Below are positions 1 to 10,545 of a DNA stretch of 64,000 bases, piece by piece. The stretch's first letter is position 1; the number at the start of each line of letters is the position of its first letter. The position numbers were made by a program, and so were the translations under genes. The notes beneath the pieces are model-generated. The model was not told the DNA's origin. It made no database searches and saw nothing but the letters and a program-made list of their open reading frames with translations. The stretch lies in NCBI GenBank assembly GCA_036785705.1, contig JAWUZG010000056.1, positions 125,001-189,000 on the forward strand, given 5' to 3'. The stretch comes from Acanthornis magna. Lineage: Eukaryota; Chordata; Aves; Passeriformes; Acanthizidae.

Positions 1-3000
1 CCGCAGGGTCAGGTAGATGGGCTGGTCCGGGATCAGGATGAGGTCGAACTTGGTGCCGATCTCCACCGCCCGCATGGTCTCGATCTTGAAGTTCTCCAGG
101 ATCTGGGGTGAGGGGAGGCAGAGGGGATGGGGCTCGATGGGGTTCGGGGGAGGGTGTCCCTACCCGTGCCAGCGGGGTGGGAACGAGGTGACCTTTAATC
201 CCTTCCACCCCAACCCCATTCCACGATCCCGTGGGGGCAGACACCCCCCGTGCCACCCCCGCGGTGTCGCCGCTGTCCCCTCCGCCGGCCACTCACGTGC
301 ATGAGGAAGAGCTGCATCTCCAGCTCGGCGATGCGGCGCCCCAGGCACTGCCGCGGGCCGAAGCCGAAGCTCAGGCCCTGGAAGGGCTTGGGGCCGGCCT
401 GGAGCCAGCGCTGCGGCCGGAACTGCTCGGGCTTCGGGAACACCGCGGGGTCGCGGCCCATGGCGTACAGCCCCACCTGCACCAGCGTCTGCGGGGGCAC
501 GGACAGGGGTCGGGCCTCCCGGGTCTCCTCGGGGGCTCACATTTGGGGGCTGGGGGGGACTCAGGGGGTCGGGCCCCACCTCTGCTCCCCGCGGGTCCCC
601 TCGGGTGACGCCTGATGATTTTTTGTCTTTTTATACACCCTTTTATACCCTTTATATATTTTCTGTGCCCTCTATGCATTCTTTGTACCCCTAGCCTACA
701 TATTTGTAATTTTTGTGGCTTGATGTTCTAACTTACAGTTCTGCAAGGCAGAAAAACCAAACATTCATAGTAAGAGCCCTGTGCTATCTCAAAACACGAG
801 GTTTCAGCCTTGGCTGAAGCCTTCTCTCTGGAACATGTTTTGTAAACTGCACTCCAGCCTCATTTTGGGGCGGCGATTAGGATAGGGGGCATTACTCCTT
901 TTTTCCGGTTTCTTATTGGGGGATTTTAGGTAGATACGTTAATTTGCAAAGTCCAAAAAAGTCCATAAAGTTATAGGGTGTGTACATCTCGGTGTGTTCC
1001 ACCTTTGAAGCATCGTGCACCCAAAATCCTATTAAAACCCCGGGGTAAAACCCTTTTACCTTTTAACCGTGTCTGCCTCGTCATTCTCTGACAACGGGGG
1101 GCTCACCTTGGGGGGGATGCGGTAGTCCTGCAGGATCACCTCGTGCGTGGTGTACCTCTGCAGGGTCACGGCCACCGGGTGCAGCCTTGGGGACACAGTG
1201 CTGGCCTTGGGGACAGCCCCGCCCGGCCGTGGGGACAGCCCCGCCCGGCCGTGGGGACAGCCCGGGGCCCGCAGCGGGACAGTTCGGGGAGGGGTCCCTC
1301 CTCACCTGAGCGACCCCTCCTCACCTGAGGGTCTCCTTGATGGCGGCCTTGAGCAGCCGGGTGGATTGGAGCATCTTGGCCCTGTCCCCGCCCGTGTCCC
1401 TCTTGGCTGCCAGGACCTCTGCCCGCAGCTGCTCCTGCACGCCCGGGGCCCGCGCCAGCTCGAACATGGCCCACTGCAGGGTCATGGAGGTCTGGGGACA
1501 GCGACGGGGACAGCGCTGCCAGGACCTGCTCCCTGCCCGGAGCAGCGCTGCCAGGACCTGCTCTCTGGCTGACTTGGCACCAACCAGGACCTGCCCAGCC
1601 GCCCTGCCCTGCTCAGCACCAGCCAGGACCTTCTCCCTGTCTGACTTAGCAACAGCCAGGACCTTCTCCCTGCCCCACTCTGACCAGCCAAGACCTTCCT
1701 CCTTGGCTTTTTAGCACCAGCCAGGACCTTCTCCCTGCCCAATTTAGCATCAGCCAGGACCTTCTTTCCGCCCCACTCAGTACCAGCCAGGACCTTCTCT
1801 TGGTCCAATTTAGCACCAACCAGGACCTTCCTCCTGCCCAATTTAGAACCGACCAGGACCTTCTCCTTGCCTGACCTAGCATCAACCAGGACCTTCCCTT
1901 TCCCAATCATCCTGTCTGGATCAACACCAACCAGGACCTTTTCCCTGCCCCACTCAACACCAACCAGGACCTTCTCTCTGCCCAATTTAGCACCAACCAG
2001 GACCGTCTCGTGTCCCACTCAGCACCACCAGGACCTTCCCCCAGCCCCACTCCCACCAGCCAGGACCTTCCCCTTCCCAAACATCCTGTCTGTATCAACA
2101 CCAGCCAGGACCTTCTCCCTGCCTTACCTAGCATCAACCATGACCTTCCCTCTGCCCAGCTCAGCACCAGCCAGGACCTTCTCCTTGCCCCACTCTCACC
2201 AACCAGGACCTTCTCCCTGCCCAGTTTAACACCAACCAGGACCTTCCCCCAGCCCCACTCCCACCAGCCAGGACCTTCTCCTTCCCAAACATCCTGTCTG
2301 GATCAACACCAGCCAGGATCTTCTCCCAGCCCCGCTCCCACCAGCCCGGACCCCGCCCGCCCGTACCGTGTCCACGCCCCCCGCCATCATCTCGGTGACG
2401 CTGGCGCGGATGTCGTCCAGGGGCAGCCTGTCGCGCACGATCAGGTTGCCCAGGATGCCCATGTACTCCTCGGGGCTCTTGCGCCGCAGCCGCAGGTCGC
2501 GGTACACGTTCTGGATGCACTTGTCCGCTGGGGGGACACGCGGGGACACGCGGGGACACCGCGGGGACACCCGGGGGGGTGAGGAGGGAGGGACATCAGG
2601 ACATCACTGTTGTTGCGGGTTGTCAGCACTAGCCAGGACCTGCTCCCTGCCCAATTTAGCACCAACCAGGACCTTCTCCTTGCCCCACTCTGCACCAGCC
2701 AGGACCTTCTCTCATCTCCACACAGCACCAGCCAGGACCTACCCAACCACCCTGCATGGACTGACACCCACCAGGACCTTCTCCCTGCCTGACCTAGCAT
2801 CAACCAGGACCTTCTTTCTGCCCAATTTAGCACCAACCAGGATCTTCCTTCTGCCCCACTCTCACCAGCCAGGACCTTCTCCCTGCCTGACCTAGCACCA
2901 ACCAGGACCTGCCCAACCACCCTGCCTGGATCGACACCAACCAGGACCTTCTCCCTGTCTGACCTAGCACCAGCCAGGACCTTGTCCCTGCCCCACACCA

Positions 3001-6000
3001 ACCAGGACCTCCTCTCTGCCCCACACAGCACCAACCAGGACCTGCCCCACCACCCTGCCTGGATTGACATCAGCCAGGACCTTCTCCCTGTCTGACCTAG
3101 CATCAACCAGGACCTTCCCCTTCCCAAACACCCTGTCTGGATCAATACCAGCCAGGACCTTCCTCCTGCCCAATTTAGCACCAGCCAGGACCTGCCCAAC
3201 CACCCTGCCTGGACTGACACCCACCAGGACCTTCCTCCTGCCCCACTCCCACCAGCCAGGACCTTCCTCCTGCCCCACTCCCACCAGCCAGGACCTTCCT
3301 CCTGCCCCACTCAGGGGCTGTCCCGGGGGTTCCGTCATGGCGCTGCCCATCCCTGCTGCTGCCAACCCTCCCTGCTGCTGGTGACTCTGGATGATTTTTG
3401 CCTTTTTTCTTTTCTCTATTCGTAGCCTTCCCGGTGCTTTTCCCTACCCTTTTCCCTGCCCTTTTCCCTACCCATTTCCCTACCCTTTTCCCCAGCTGGG
3501 AAACCCAAACGCACTGCAGAGCCCCAAGGCCCCTTTTTTTATCGCAATTCTCCCTGGAACCAAGGTCTCCAAGACACGTTTTTATAAACAGCAGAGAGCT
3601 CCGGAGAAGGGGCTCGACCTGGGGGGAATTGCGTCACCGCTCATCCTCCCAGTTGGTGCTTTTTACCGATTCTGGTAATTTCCTAAAGCCTAGACAACTG
3701 TATTCAGTTGGGGCTGGGCTTTTGTGGCCGTTCTTCCACAATGTCCTTTGGGGGTGTTTTGGGGCTGGTTTGGGGGCATTTTTGGTGCTGGTTTGGAGGT
3801 GTTTTTGGGGCTGGTTTGGAGGTGTTTTTGGGGCTAGTTTGGAGGTGTTTTTGGGGCTGGTTTGGAGGTGATTTTGGGGCTGGTTTGGCGGTGTTTTTGG
3901 CGCTGATTTGGAGGTGTTTTTGGGGGGTGTTTTGGGGCTGGTTTGGGAGCTGTTTTGGGGCTGGTTTAGCAATGTTTTGGGCGTGTTTTGGGGGCTGGTT
4001 TGGGGCTGTTTTGGGGATGGTTTGGCAATGTTTTGGGCATGTTTTGGGGGCTGGTTTGGGCATGTTTTGGGGGCTGGTTTGGGGCTGTTTTGGGGCTGGT
4101 TTTGGGCCGTTCTGGGAGCTCCGAGAAAAATCCATTCTATCACCTCCCACACTGAAACCATCTCAAGTTTCACTTTCAGGCTGGAAAAGGTAACCGCGTC
4201 ACCTGCGGGTGACACGGGCGGGTGGCAGGAGGAGGGGACGCCACTCACCCTGGCCGAAGATGGCGTCCCAGGCGTGCACGTGGTCGCGCCAGGTGCGCGT
4301 GTTGAGGCGGCGCAGCAGCGCGGGCGGCAGGTACAGCATGGGCGCCGTGGTGTGGAACATGCGCGCCACCGCCTCGATGAAGCGCTGCGCCTCGGGCTCC
4401 ACGAAGTCCTGCAGCAGCCCCAGGCGCTCGCCGTACAGCACGTGGCACACGGCTGGGGACGGCGACACTCAGGGGATGTGGCCTTGTCCCCGTGGCCAGA
4501 CCCAGCCCTGCCATGGCCACCTCCAGCCCTGCCATGGTGAGTTCCAGCCCTGCCATGGCCACAGAGATCTGCCCCAGGCATTCCTTGTACAGCAAGTGGC
4601 ACACGGCTGGGGGACAGTGACCACTGGGGGACATGGCCCTGTCCCCAAGGCCACCTCCAGCCCTTCCATGACCACAGGGACCTGCCCCAGGTGCTCGCCG
4701 TAGAGCACATGGCACATGGCCAGGGGACAGTGACAATCAGGGGACATGGCCCTCTCCCCATGGCCAGTTCCAGCCAGGGGACCTGCCCCAGGCACTCCCC
4801 GTACAGCAGGTGGCAAACGGCTGGGGGACAGTGACCATTGAGGGACACAGCCATGTGTCCCCAAGGCCACCTCCAGCCTTGTGGCCACAGGGACCTGCCC
4901 CAGGTGCACCCCATAAAGCATGTGGCACACGGCTGGGGGACAGGGACACTCAGGGCACATGGCCCTGTCCCCATGGCCAGTTCCAGCCAGGGGACCTGCC
5001 CCAGGTACGCCCCATAAAGCACATGACACATGGTCTGGGGACAGTGACCATGGAGGGACATGGCCATGTGTCCCCGAGGCCACCTCCAGCCTTGTTGTGG
5101 CCACAGGGACCTGGCCCAGGTGCTCCCTGTACAGAATGTGGCATACAACTGGGGGACAGTGACCAACAGTGTCCCCAGGGCCACCTCAGGGGTTGTGGCC
5201 CTGTCCCCAAGGCCACCTCCAGCCCTGCCATGACCACAATGACCTGCCCCAGGTGCTCGCCGTAGAGCACATGGCACATGGCCGGGGGACAGTGACAATC
5301 AGGGAGCTGTCCCTGTCCCCATGGCCACCTCCAGCCCTGCCATGACTGTGGGGACCTGCTTGGCCCCTGCTGGCTCCTGAGGGCTTGGGTTGGGTTTGTC
5401 ACCGGCTGGGGACTGGGAAATGATAAAAGGGAGTTTTATGGACAGCGTTGGGGTGTTCTGGGCTTTTCTGGGGTGGGGACATCCACCCGGAGAGGGGACA
5501 TCCCACCCAGAGGGGACATCCACCCGGAGAGGGGACATGCCACCCAGAGAGGGACATGCCACCTCATCCTGCGGCTCTCGGGGAAAGCGCATTGGCTGAT
5601 CGCTGGGGAGAGAGCTGGGGTTTTTTGGGTGTTTTGGGGCTGGTTTGGGTCCAGTTCGGGGCTGTTTTGGGGTTGCTTTGGACGTGTTTTGGGGCTGGCT
5701 TTGGGGATGTTTTTGAGCTGTTTTGGGGGTGGTTTTGGGGCTATTTTGGGGCTGGTTTTGGGGGCTGTTTTGGGGAGTTTTTGGGGGTGATTTGGGACTG
5801 GTTTTGGGGCTATTTTGGGGCTGTTTGAGGGGCTGGTTTGGGGCTGGTTTGGGCTGTTTTGGGGGTGTTTTGAGGCTGTTTTGAGGCTGTTTTGGGGGCT
5901 GTTTGGGGCTGTTTTGAGGCTGTTTTGGGGGCTGTTTTTGGGCTGTTTTGGGGCTGTTTTGGGGGCCGTTTGGGGCTGTTTTTGTGGCCGTTTTGGGGCC

Positions 6001-8702
6001 GTTTTGGGGCTGTTTTGAGGCTGTTTGGGGCTGTTCGGGGGCTGTTTGGGGGCTGTTTGGGGGCTGTTTTGGGGCTGTTTTGAGGCCGTTTTGGGGCTGA
6101 TTTTATAGTGTTTTGGGGCTGGTTTGGGGCTGGTTTTGGGGCTGATTTTACACTGTTTTGGGGCTAGTTTGGGAGGTGATTTTGCACTGTTATGGTGCTG
6201 TTTTGGAGCTGGTTTGGGGCTCTTTTGGGGCTGGTTTTGGGCTGGTTTTGGACTCTTTTGGGGTTGGTTTTGGGGCTGTTTTGGTGGTGTTTTGGGGCTC
6301 TTTTGGGGCTGCATATGGGGCTGTTTTGGGTCTGATTTGTAGTGTTTTGGGGCTGGTTTTGGGGGCTGTTTTGGGTCTGTTTGGGGTGTTTGGGCACTGT
6401 TTTGGGACTGTTTCTGGGGCTGATATTGTAGTGTTTGGGGGCTGGTTTGGGGCTGGTTTGGGGCTGGTTTGCGCTGTTTTGGGGCTGATTTTGTCATGTT
6501 TTGTAGCTGGTTTGGGGGCTAGTTTTGGGGCTGGTTTTGGGGCTGATTTTGGGCTGTTTTGGGGCTGGTTTTGGGCTGTTTTGTGGCTGTTTTAGAGCTA
6601 TTGGGAGAGCTGTTTTGGGGCTGGTTTGGGCTGGTTTTGGGCTGTCTTTGGGCTGGTTTGGCTCTGTTTTTTGGGCTGGTTTTGGGCTGTTTTGGGGCTG
6701 GTTTTGTCCTGTTTTGGGGCTGTTTGGGGCACTCACACTCGAGGGCGAAGCGGAAGAGCTCGTGGCTGAAGTCGGCCGTCCAGCGCTCGCGGCCGCTCTG
6801 CTGCGCCTGGGCCCGCGCCCGCCGCACGAAGTCCTCGCCCACCTGGCTGAGCAGGGGCACGAACGAGGCCACCACGGCCGGGGACAGCACCTCCTTGTTG
6901 AGCAGCAGCCGCTCCGAGCGCCAGGCCTCGCCCGTCCTGCGCGGGAATGTCACCAGGCCGTGTCCCCGCCACCCGTCACCCTGTCCCCGTGCCCCAGGGC
7001 TGTCCCCACAGGGTTCGGGGCGCCCCACTCACTTGAGCAGCACCCCGTAGGGTTTGTTGCGGAAGTCACGGTAGGCCACCCACGGGGGGACGCTGAAGCG
7101 CTCGGGCAGTGTCCCCTCGGCCTGGAACAGCGTGGCCGCGTCCCCCGGGCTGATGATGTTCACGCTCTCGTACACGCCCAGCTTCTCCCTGGGGGTGGCG
7201 GGGGTCAGCCCCAAACCCACCGTGCCCCCAGCATGGGCTGTCCCGGGGGCAGGGCAGCAGGGCATGGGGACTGTCCCCTCCTGTCCCCTCCCAGGGCACA
7301 AGGACTGTGTCCTCCGGTCCCCCGGTCCTTGTCCCTTCCTAACCTACGGTCTCTGTCCCTTCCTGTGTCCTCCCAGGGCACGGGGACTGTCCCCTCCTGC
7401 CCCATGGTCCTTGTCCCCTCCCAGGGCACGGGGACTGTCCCCTCCTGTCCCACGGTCCCTGTCCCTTCCTGTGTTCTCCCAGGGCACAGGGACTGTTCCC
7501 TCCTGTCCCCTCCCAGGGCACAAGGACTGTCCCCTCCTGTCCCACAGTCCTTGTCCCTTCCTAACCTACGGTCCCTGTCCCTTCCTGTGTCCTCCCAGGG
7601 CACGGGGCCTGTCTCCTCCCACCCCACAGTCCCTGTCCCCTCCCAGGGCATAGGGTTTGCCCCCTCCTGCCCCACAGTCCCTGTCCCCTCCTGTCCCCTC
7701 CCAGGGCACAGGAGCTGTCCCCTCCTGTCCCATGGCCCCTGTCCCTTCCCACCCCACGGTCCCTGTCCCCTCCCACTCCACAGTCCTTGTCGCCTCCCAG
7801 GACACAGGGTCTGTCATCTCCCACCCCATGGTCCCTGTCCCCTCCTGCCCCACAGCCTCTGTCCCCTCCTGTCTCACGGTCCCTGTCCCTTCCCACCCCG
7901 CGGTCCCTGTCCTCTCCCACGGCACAGCAGTTCTGTCCCCTCCCGCCCCGCGGTCCCTGTCCCCTCTCGCCCCTCCCGGTGTCCCCAAGCCTGGCCAGGC
8001 TCCTCCAGCAGCTCAGCCCCCAACCCTCGTTCCCTCCCCAGCCCTCCTGGGAACGCCGCCGGGCTGGGGACAGCGAGGGGACAGCGGGAGGGACAGCGGG
8101 AGGGACAGCGGGAGGGGACAGCGGGAGGTACAGCGGGAGGGGACAGCGGGAGGGGACAGCGCGAGGTACAGCGGGAGGGGACAGCGGGGGAGGACAGCGC
8201 GAGGGGACAGCGGGAGGGGACAGCGCGAGGTACAGCGGGAGGGGACAGCGGGAGGGGACAGCGCGAGGTACAGCGGGAGGGGACAGCGCGAGGTACAGCG
8301 GGAGGGGACAGCGGGAGGGGACAGCGGGAGGGGACGGTGCGAGCGGACGCCGCGCGGGGACAGCACGGGGGGGACACCGGGAGGGGACAGCAGGAGGGGA
8401 CACCGGGAGGGGACGGTGCGAGGGGACAGCGGGAGGGGACAGCAGGAGGGGGCAGCGCGAGGGGCCAGCCCCGCTGACCTGTAGATGGGCCCGAACTGGC
8501 GGAACTTGCGGGCCATGATGAGGTGCAGGCGGGTGAGGCCTCCCTCCCGCCAGAAGCGGTACAGGTTGAGCCAGCCCGCTCGCCACTCGCCCGGCACCTG
8601 GTTGAAGGGACGCGGAGCCGCGGGGACAGCGGCGGCAGCCCCGCCGAGCCCGCGGGGACATCCCCGCAGGGCCCCGGGCTTGGCGGCGGCGCGGGCGAGC
8701 AT
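1..8702 (-). CDS. CYP11A1: Cholesterol side-chain cleavage enzyme, mitochondrial cytochrome P450 11A1 (3'-partial, 9 exons)
   Basis: Mitochondrial inner-membrane P450 that converts cholesterol to pregnenolone, the first step of steroid synthesis, with electrons from adrenodoxin. Minus-strand exons: 8479-8702, 7033-7188, 6737-6936, 4249-4452, 2367-2527, 1325-1491, 1107-1185, 297-488 and 1-102 (runs off the window). All junctions are GT/AG and in phase, giving 495 codons; the human protein is 521 aa from memory, so only the last 20 or so residues are missing. Landmarks: an Arg/Ala-rich start ([10 protein letters not shown]) fitting a mitochondrial presequence; I-helix AGGVDTT at residues 310-316; ExxR in KETLR (368-371); haem loop [12 protein letters not shown] with the thiolate Cys445. 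PPWVAYRDF and PEAQRFIEA match the human enzyme, which separates it from CYP11B and CYP27. ATG at 8702 is chosen because it opens the presequence. Introns 1-5 are largely filled by tandem arrays. Confidence 0.95.
605..1094. mobile_element. LTR-like dispersed repeat, copy 1 (CYP11A1 intron 7)
   Basis: An AT-rich block of about 490 bp that stands out from its GC-rich surroundings. It is homologous over its whole length to 47072-47571: shared blocks include CTCTATGCATTCTTTGTACC, CTACATATTTGTAATTTTTG and GCAAGGCAGAAAAACCAAAC. It begins TGACGCCTGATGATT and ends near CTCTGACA, so it has the TG...CA ends of a retroviral LTR, and ATTAAA lies about 60 bp from the right end. No internal retroviral genes are present, so it is best read as a solo LTR. 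I could not define a target-site duplication. Its right edge lies about 12 bp from the intron 7 donor (exon 7 ends at 1107). Confidence 0.6.
1515..2355. repeat. Minisatellite A1 (CYP11A1 intron 5)
   Basis: About 20 imperfect units of roughly 33-45 bp, each built on CACCAACCAGGACCTTCTC followed by a variable spacer such as CCTGCCCAATTTAG. The same family in the same orientation fills 2620-3312, so exon 5 (2367-2527) sits as an island inside one repeat domain. Long open frames through the array are by-products of the repeat. Confidence 0.9.
2620..3312. repeat. Minisatellite A2 (CYP11A1 intron 4)
   Basis: About 17 units of the same CCAGGACCTTCTCCCTG family as array A1, on the other side of exon 5 and in the same orientation. 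Confidence 0.9.
3377..3490. repeat. LTR-like left end followed by a short pyrimidine array
   Basis: TGACTCTGGATGATTTTTGC and the next 20 or so bases resemble the left end of the LTR-like repeats at 605 and 47072. This runs into about five units of CTACCCTTTTCC. The rest, to 3734, has no feature I can name. The link to the LTR-like family rests on about 40 bp only. Confidence 0.4.
3735..4117. repeat. G/T-rich array B1 (CYP11A1 intron 4)
   Basis: Tandem units of about 22-24 bp based on TTTTGGGGCTGGTTTGGAGG. The plus strand carries regularly spaced runs of four or more G; the transcribed RNA (minus) is the A/C-rich complement. The same motif fills 5605-6725 on the far side of exon 4. Confidence 0.9.
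4480..5345 (-). repeat. Tandem copies of the exon 4 splice-acceptor region (CYP11A1 intron 3)
   Basis: Seven imperfect units of about 100-125 bp. Read on the minus strand, each contains a CCCCAG-type acceptor followed by about 40 nt homologous to the start of CYP11A1 exon 4. Translated, the exon gives [11 protein letters not shown] and the copies give forms such as [22 protein letters not shown] and [11 protein letters not shown]. Copy centres are near 4605, 4720, 4820, 4935, 5035, 5150 and 5275. The acceptor AG is kept in five and has become GG in those near 4720 and 5275. The true exon 4 acceptor (exon starts at 4452) is the eighth member of the series. The units look like amplified exon-boundary DNA, not coding exons, because none has a partner donor. 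Confidence 0.85.
5465..5570. repeat. Short GGGGACATCCACC array (CYP11A1 intron 3)
   Basis: Five units of about 18-22 bp built on ACCCGGAGAGGGGACAT, between the acceptor-copy array and the G/T-rich array. Confidence 0.8.
5605..6725. repeat. G/T-rich array B2 (CYP11A1 intron 3)
   Basis: About 1.1 kb of tandem TTTTGGGGCTG units (11 bp and longer compounds), ending some 12 bp from exon 3 (6737). It has the same motif and orientation as 3735-4117. The plus strand has G-runs at short regular spacing throughout, so G-quadruplex formation is likely on that strand. Apparent proteins rich in Gly/Phe/Trp or Pro/Gln/Lys read from it are repeat artefacts. Confidence 0.9.
7235..7985. repeat. Pyrimidine-rich minisatellite (CYP11A1 intron 1)
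   Basis: Imperfect units of about 35-60 bp combining CCCTGTCCCCTCC, CAGGGCACAGGGACTGTC and CCCACAGTCC. It occupies the exon 2 side of intron 1 (7189-8478). Confidence 0.85.
8066..8468. repeat. 14-bp GGGACAGCGGGAGG array (CYP11A1 intron 1)
   Basis: About 28 units of GGGACAGCGGGAGG with variants (GCGCGAGGTACA, ACACCGGGAGG), ending about 10 bp before exon 1 (8479). The plus strand is purine-rich. Confidence 0.9.
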
Positions 8703-8970
8703 GGGACACGGTGGCCGGGACGGGCGGGTGGCCTCGCTCTTATCCCGCGCTCAGGGAGATGCTCCCGCCCGCCTCCGGGGGGTGGCACGGCGTGGCCCCC
8801 CCCAGCCCTGTGACAGGTGACACGGTGGCCTTGGCGGAAGAGAGGCGTTATCTGCCCGAAAATGATAACAAACCCCGGGGGGCACAGCGCGGGGCAGGAC
8901 ACCCCGGCCGGGGACAGCCTTGGGGGCTCCCGGCCAGGGTCACCCCGCGGGGGGACGGCCTTGGGGACGC
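8703..8970 (-). promoter_or_regulatory. Putative CYP11A1 promoter with two SF-1-type sites
   Basis: Upstream of the ATG on the minus strand, GGATAAGAG (8738-8745) is a TATA-like element about 37 bp from the start codon. CCAAGGCCA (8826-8834) and CCAAGGCCG (8956-8964) both fit the steroidogenic factor 1 consensus YCAAGGYCR exactly. SF-1 (NR5A1) is the established activator of CYP11A1 in vertebrates. GATA-type TTATC and GATAA motifs lie at 8848-8869. Start-site position and factor use are inference. Confidence 0.55.
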
Positions 8971-9221
8971 CGGGACACCGCTGGGGGTGTCTCGCGTGCC
9001 GTGCGGCGTTCCGGGGCTCTGATCCCAAACGCACCAAGACTTTTGGGGTGTCCCGAGGCGGGGACAGCGCTGCAGCCCCGCGGGGTGGCGGCACACAAGG
9101 CCCCGTGTCCCCAGACACAACGACACGCGCTGGCGGCGGCCAGCGATGAGGGGCGGGGGGACAATGGGGAGGGGACACGGGGGGAGGTCCCTTTGGGGTG
9201 TCCCCGGGGCAGGGATGAGCC

Positions 9222-9465
9222 GGGAATGCCGAGCCCGGAATGCTGAGCAGGGAATGCTGAGCAGGGAATGCCGAGCCGGGAATGCCGAGCCGGGAATGCT
9301 GAGCAGGGAATGCTGAGCAGGGAATGCCGAGCCCGGAATGCCGAACCGAGAATGCCGAGCCGGGAATGCCGAGCCGGGAATGCTGAGCAGGGAATGCTGA
9401 GCAGGGAATGCCGAGCCGGGAATGCCGAGCCCGGAATGCTGAGCAGGGAATGCTGAGCAGGGCTG
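9222..9465. repeat. 13-bp GGGAATGCCGAGC array upstream of CYP11A1
   Basis: About 18 units of GGGAATGCTGAGCA or GGGAATGCCGAGCC. It lies about 0.5 kb upstream of the CYP11A1 start, beyond the putative promoter. Confidence 0.9.
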
Positions 9466-10379
9466 GCGGAGGCTGCGACATCGGCGACAGGCACCGGGGG
9501 GCGCGCGGAGCCCGTCAGTGCCACCGCGCGGGGACAGCAGCGCCTTGTCCCCTCCCTCTCCGCAACGGGGAGCCTGTCCCCTGCCAGGGGCTGTCCCGCG
9601 GTCCTTGTCCCCTCCTGCCCCAAGATCCCTGTCCCCTCTCCCGAGGTCACAGCCCCCCGTGTCCCCTCTGCGCCCCTTCCCAGCTCCTTCCCGAAGTGTG
9701 GGGACCCTCCAGCACCCCTGAATGCCCCCCCCCGGGGTCCTGCCCTTGTCCCCCCGTGTCCCTCACCCTGGGAACTTTCCGCCACCCCCGGGGCACGAAG
9801 GAAACGCGACAGCTGTGTCGCCTCGCCTGGGGACAGGAACCGCCGCACCTGGGGGGCTCTGATGGCAAGGGGGGGAGGCAGGAAGCCATCGGAGGTGTCA
9901 CCCGCAGCAGTGACACCTCGTCCCCAGCGTGGGTGGCGCTGGGGACCCGAAGCGGGGAGTGACAATCGCGTGGATAGAGGTGGCGCGTCCCCACCCCCGC
10001 GGTTTCGGGATGACAGCGTCACCTGTCCCGCGTGGCCTTGTCCCCAGCGCCACCCACGCCGGGCACGGGGACAGCGTGGGCGCCGCTTTCGCTCTCCACC
10101 CGCGGGGTTTTCCTGGCGGTGCCACCTCTGGAGTGACACCACCACCGCCACCCGTCCCGCTGCGAATATCCCATCCCGCTCCCTGTCCCCGGGCAGGAAT
10201 TCCGGGACGGGCGCCGGGAATGCCGCGGGGGTTGGGGGCCGGGAAGGGTTCGGGTGGACGAAATCATCCACGTGGGGTCTTTGGGGTGGGCCGGGATGGG
10301 GCTGGAGGGGGAAAGGTTCGGAGGGGACAACGAGGGGACAGCGTCACATCCCTGGGATGGAGCACGGCAGCGCGAAGAG

Positions 10380-10545
10380 GGAAAAGGACACGGAGTTCCT
10401 GCGTGAAAATCTACACGGGAAAAGGGCACGGAGTTCCTGCATGGAATCCACACGGGAAAAGGGCATGGAGCTCCTGAATGAAAATCCACACGGGAAAAGG
10501 GCATGGAGTTCCTGCATGAAATTGGAAAAGGGCGCGGAGTTCCTG
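10380..10545. repeat. 35-bp GGCATGGAGTTCCTGCATG array
   Basis: Four to five units of about 35 bp: CACGGGAAAAGGGCATGGAG plus TTCCTGCATGAAATCC with small changes. Confidence 0.85.

Noticed and set aside
3634..5298. 554-codon minus-strand frame with repeated CHVLYG-like segments
   Set aside because: Not a protein with internal repeats: it is the exon 4 acceptor array read through, and at exon 4 itself it is in a different frame from CYP11A1.
5605..6725. Interstitial telomere sequence
   Set aside because: The motif is TTTTGGGGCTG and variants, not the vertebrate TTAGGG.
6525..8477. 650-codon plus-strand frame
   Set aside because: It crosses CYP11A1 exons 2 and 3 in antisense and two minisatellites. 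It is an artefact of repeats and high GC.
7874..9481. 535-codon minus-strand frame over the CYP11A1 5' region
   Set aside because: It is composed of the 14-bp and 13-bp arrays plus CYP11A1 exon 1 in the wrong frame.
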